A program made the translations under genes and the position numbers. Below are positions 62,280 to 64,000 of a stretch of 64,000 nucleotides of DNA, piece after piece (the stretch's first letter is position 1; each line of letters opens with the position of its first letter). A model generated the notes under the pieces. The model was not told the DNA's origin. It made no database searches and saw only the letters and a list, made by a program, of their open reading frames with translations. Source of the stretch: Cymbidium sinense (taxonomy: Eukaryota; Streptophyta; Magnoliopsida; Asparagales; Orchidaceae); NCBI GenBank assembly GCA_021442155.1, contig CM038222.1, positions 60,052,266-60,116,265 on the forward strand, read 5' to 3'.

Positions 62280-62680
62280 GTTCACCTAAATAACATATAT
62301 TAACCGTTAATTTTATAAAAAAATAAAATTGTTGTTCAAATTCAATTAAACAGTCAGTCGAAAAATCTAGTACACAGTAAGCTTAACGCTCATGTCGAGC
62401 GTTCGACCTTCCCCGTGATTGCAAATCAATCATCCCAACAACCTCAACACCCCCGCTCGAATCATAAGCTCACGTAACTAAGCCCGGCGAAGATTAAACT
62501 GGTGTGGGATTTCACGATGTGGGACTTAAACTGTTTGATTAAGCCTGCGTTACTGTTTATTACTATATTTTATCTTTGGCTATGAATATTTATAAATTAC
62601 ATAATTTAGAACTCATTGTTAACTTATCTATTTAATTATAGTAAAAGGTTGAAGCAATTTATAAAAACATGCATGAAAAT
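62280..62680. repeat. Dispersed repeat DR, left part, split by LTR
   Basis: CCCAACAACCTCAACACCCC, CACGATGTGGGACTTAAACT and AAGCAATTTATAAAAACATG match DR copies at 37080-38560 and 43690-44150. It stops at GCATGAAAAT, where a minus-strand LTR begins. Confidence 0.6.
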
Positions 62681-63912
62681 TATTGCGTGCTAGAAACTCA
62701 GTTCCGGTAGAATGAAATTTTACGCTTAGTGTTGTTAAGAAATTTCTGGCGTATATTTGAAGAGAGAATGAAATTCAGGATTTTACTGAAAAAATCTGAA
62801 AAGAGAAAAAAAATACAAAAAAATATTCCACTATATGTTTATTTTTCTGAGTTTAAGTTTTCATGTTGGATTACAAAGTTTAAGTTTTGATAACGGGATT
62901 CTGAGTTGTATGTGAAAGCACGATAATGAAAATCGAATCATGATAACAATTATCTGGCAGTAGTTGAAACATATGTCGTTAATTAGCGATCAACGATAGT
63001 GAATAACGGTATCGGTGATGATTTAGCGGCATCGAATAATGCGGTAGTTGTGGAATCGATGAAACAATCAGCGGTCAATAGTATAACGGTGGTTCGGCAA
63101 CCGATGATGGCAGCAGTAGTGGCGATGATGGTGGTGGCGATGGTCGGCAGCGGTGGTGGCGATAGTCGGCAACAGTGGTTGCGATGACCAATGATAAGCG
63201 GTAATCGATAGCAGCAAAAGGCAGTAGTGGTGGCGCAGTAAATGTCGCGGAAGGTGAAGCGACAATGGCGGTAGCAGCAATGCAAGCCGTATGCGTCGAT
63301 GCGGTGGTCAGCAGTGGTGAGCCGGTAAGGCGACGGTAGTAATTAGTGGTGTGGCCGGCAGCAATGATCAGCAGCGGTGTTCGATGTGGTTGTCAGCGGC
63401 GAATAAGCCGGTGGTCGATAGCAGCGAGGACCGGTAGTGGTGTCAGCAGTAGTCAACGGTGGTGGTTGGAGGCGATGGCGGTGGTGGCGATAGCGAAACG
63501 ATGGTCGGCGACCGTCGACTTGGGTAAGATTATGCCTAGAGGTTCTTCAAGCCTTAGAGCTCTTTATTCTCTTTAACTTGACCTCCCCTCATGCGAAGAA
63601 AGAGAGATTATTTATAGATTAGAGGAGTGACATTTCGGTAAACATGCAAAATCCAAACCACTACATCGGACGGTTCAAAATGGCTCCTTTGATCATCTGA
63701 TGTATTTTGAGTATATGAATGCTCAAATGAAGTCAGAATTAAGAAATCTTGGGCTTGTTAGATCCAGCTCATCAAGACGCTCGATTTGACTATAAACACT
63801 CTATATTTTAAGTCGATGTAAAAATTTTCAATAGACAATCAGGTTAGTCTTGACTCAGTCAGTTCTTTCGACTTCAAGATTCATGCTTTAGTGAAATTTT
63901 CATGTCATATCA
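62681..63912 (-). repeat. LTR of another A-type element (3' LTR, minus)
   Basis: From (TA)TTGCGTGCTAGAAA at 62681 to CATATCA at 63912. TATA complement at 63609-63616; CGG/GTGGC tract about 63000-63530. It is followed by CTTGTCCTCTATTTTTGGAT, the complement of a PPT region like those of A1 and E2. So this is a 3' LTR whose element body lies beyond the window. Frames inside the tract are artefacts. Confidence 0.82.
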
Positions 63913-64000
63913 CTTGTCCTCTATTTTTGGATGGCATTACTTATTTCATCCAAAATATATTAATTTTTTTAAAAATAAAATAACTTTACTTATTATTACA
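63913..64000 (-). mobile_element. Start of internal region of that element (continues outside window)
   Basis: The sequence after the LTR (TTTTTGGATGGCATTAC...) matches the 3' end of E2 internal sequence at 45793-45835. Confidence 0.65.

Overview
The window looks like repeat-rich, probably heterochromatic or intergenic, DNA of a flowering plant. It holds Ty3/gypsy LTR retrotransposons that end after integrase without a visible chromodomain and resemble the Tat lineage, an L1-type LINE with a zf-RVT C-terminus, long AT-rich stretches, and one broken exon of a plant GT14 glycosyltransferase. No intact host gene, tRNA, rRNA or CRISPR array was seen. The species cannot be named from the sequence.

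Layout. (1) 1 to about 24.7 kb: a giant Ty3/gypsy element on the + strand ('element C'). Its 5' LTR is cut by the window edge (1 to about 4.8 kb). Then come a leader array of about 17 hairpin units (4.9-6.2 kb), degenerate gag (6.5-9.7), protease region (9.9-10.9), RT (11.8-12.8), RNase H (12.8-13.6), integrase (13.6-14.85), a 3' region with an array of about 300-bp units (15.2-17.5), and a 3' LTR ending near 24.7 kb. (2) 24.5-36.6 kb: a mosaic of gag-pol-less LTR elements. A1 (+, 27.2-31.7 kb) has a 5' LTR, PBS, an 86-bp array, a 90-bp array and a truncated 3' LTR. E1 (-, about 32.7-36.6 kb) is the same family inverted. A composite block (C-LTR tail plus arrays) occurs twice. (3) 36.6-44.6 kb: AT-rich DNA with a dispersed repeat (DR), a solo LTR with a perfect target duplication, two TA microsatellites and a 5'-truncated dead LINE. 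(4) 44.6-50.0 kb: E2 (-), a nearly complete gag-pol-less element. (5) 50.46-50.91 kb: GT14 gene remnant. (6) 51.5-62.1 kb: element B (+), a full-length Tat-like element with matching AACAT target duplications, near-identical LTRs and a frameshifted gag-pol. (7) 62.3-64 kb: a DR copy split by another minus-strand LTR that runs into an element beyond the window.

How the parts relate. Element B and the gag-pol-less elements share LTR ends (TGATATG...GCAACA), a PBS of the TGGC(A/G)TC type, and the same ordered 86-bp and 90-bp-type arrays. The simplest reading is that A1, E1 and E2 are non-autonomous derivatives of a B-like ancestor: they lost gag-pol, kept the cis-acting ends and expanded the arrays. 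They would depend on proteins supplied by B-like relatives.

Caution on reading frames. Duplicate LTRs here differ mainly by short indels concentrated in GC-rich motifs, with few substitutions. Some frameshifts in gag-pol and the GT14 exon may therefore be consensus errors rather than real decay.
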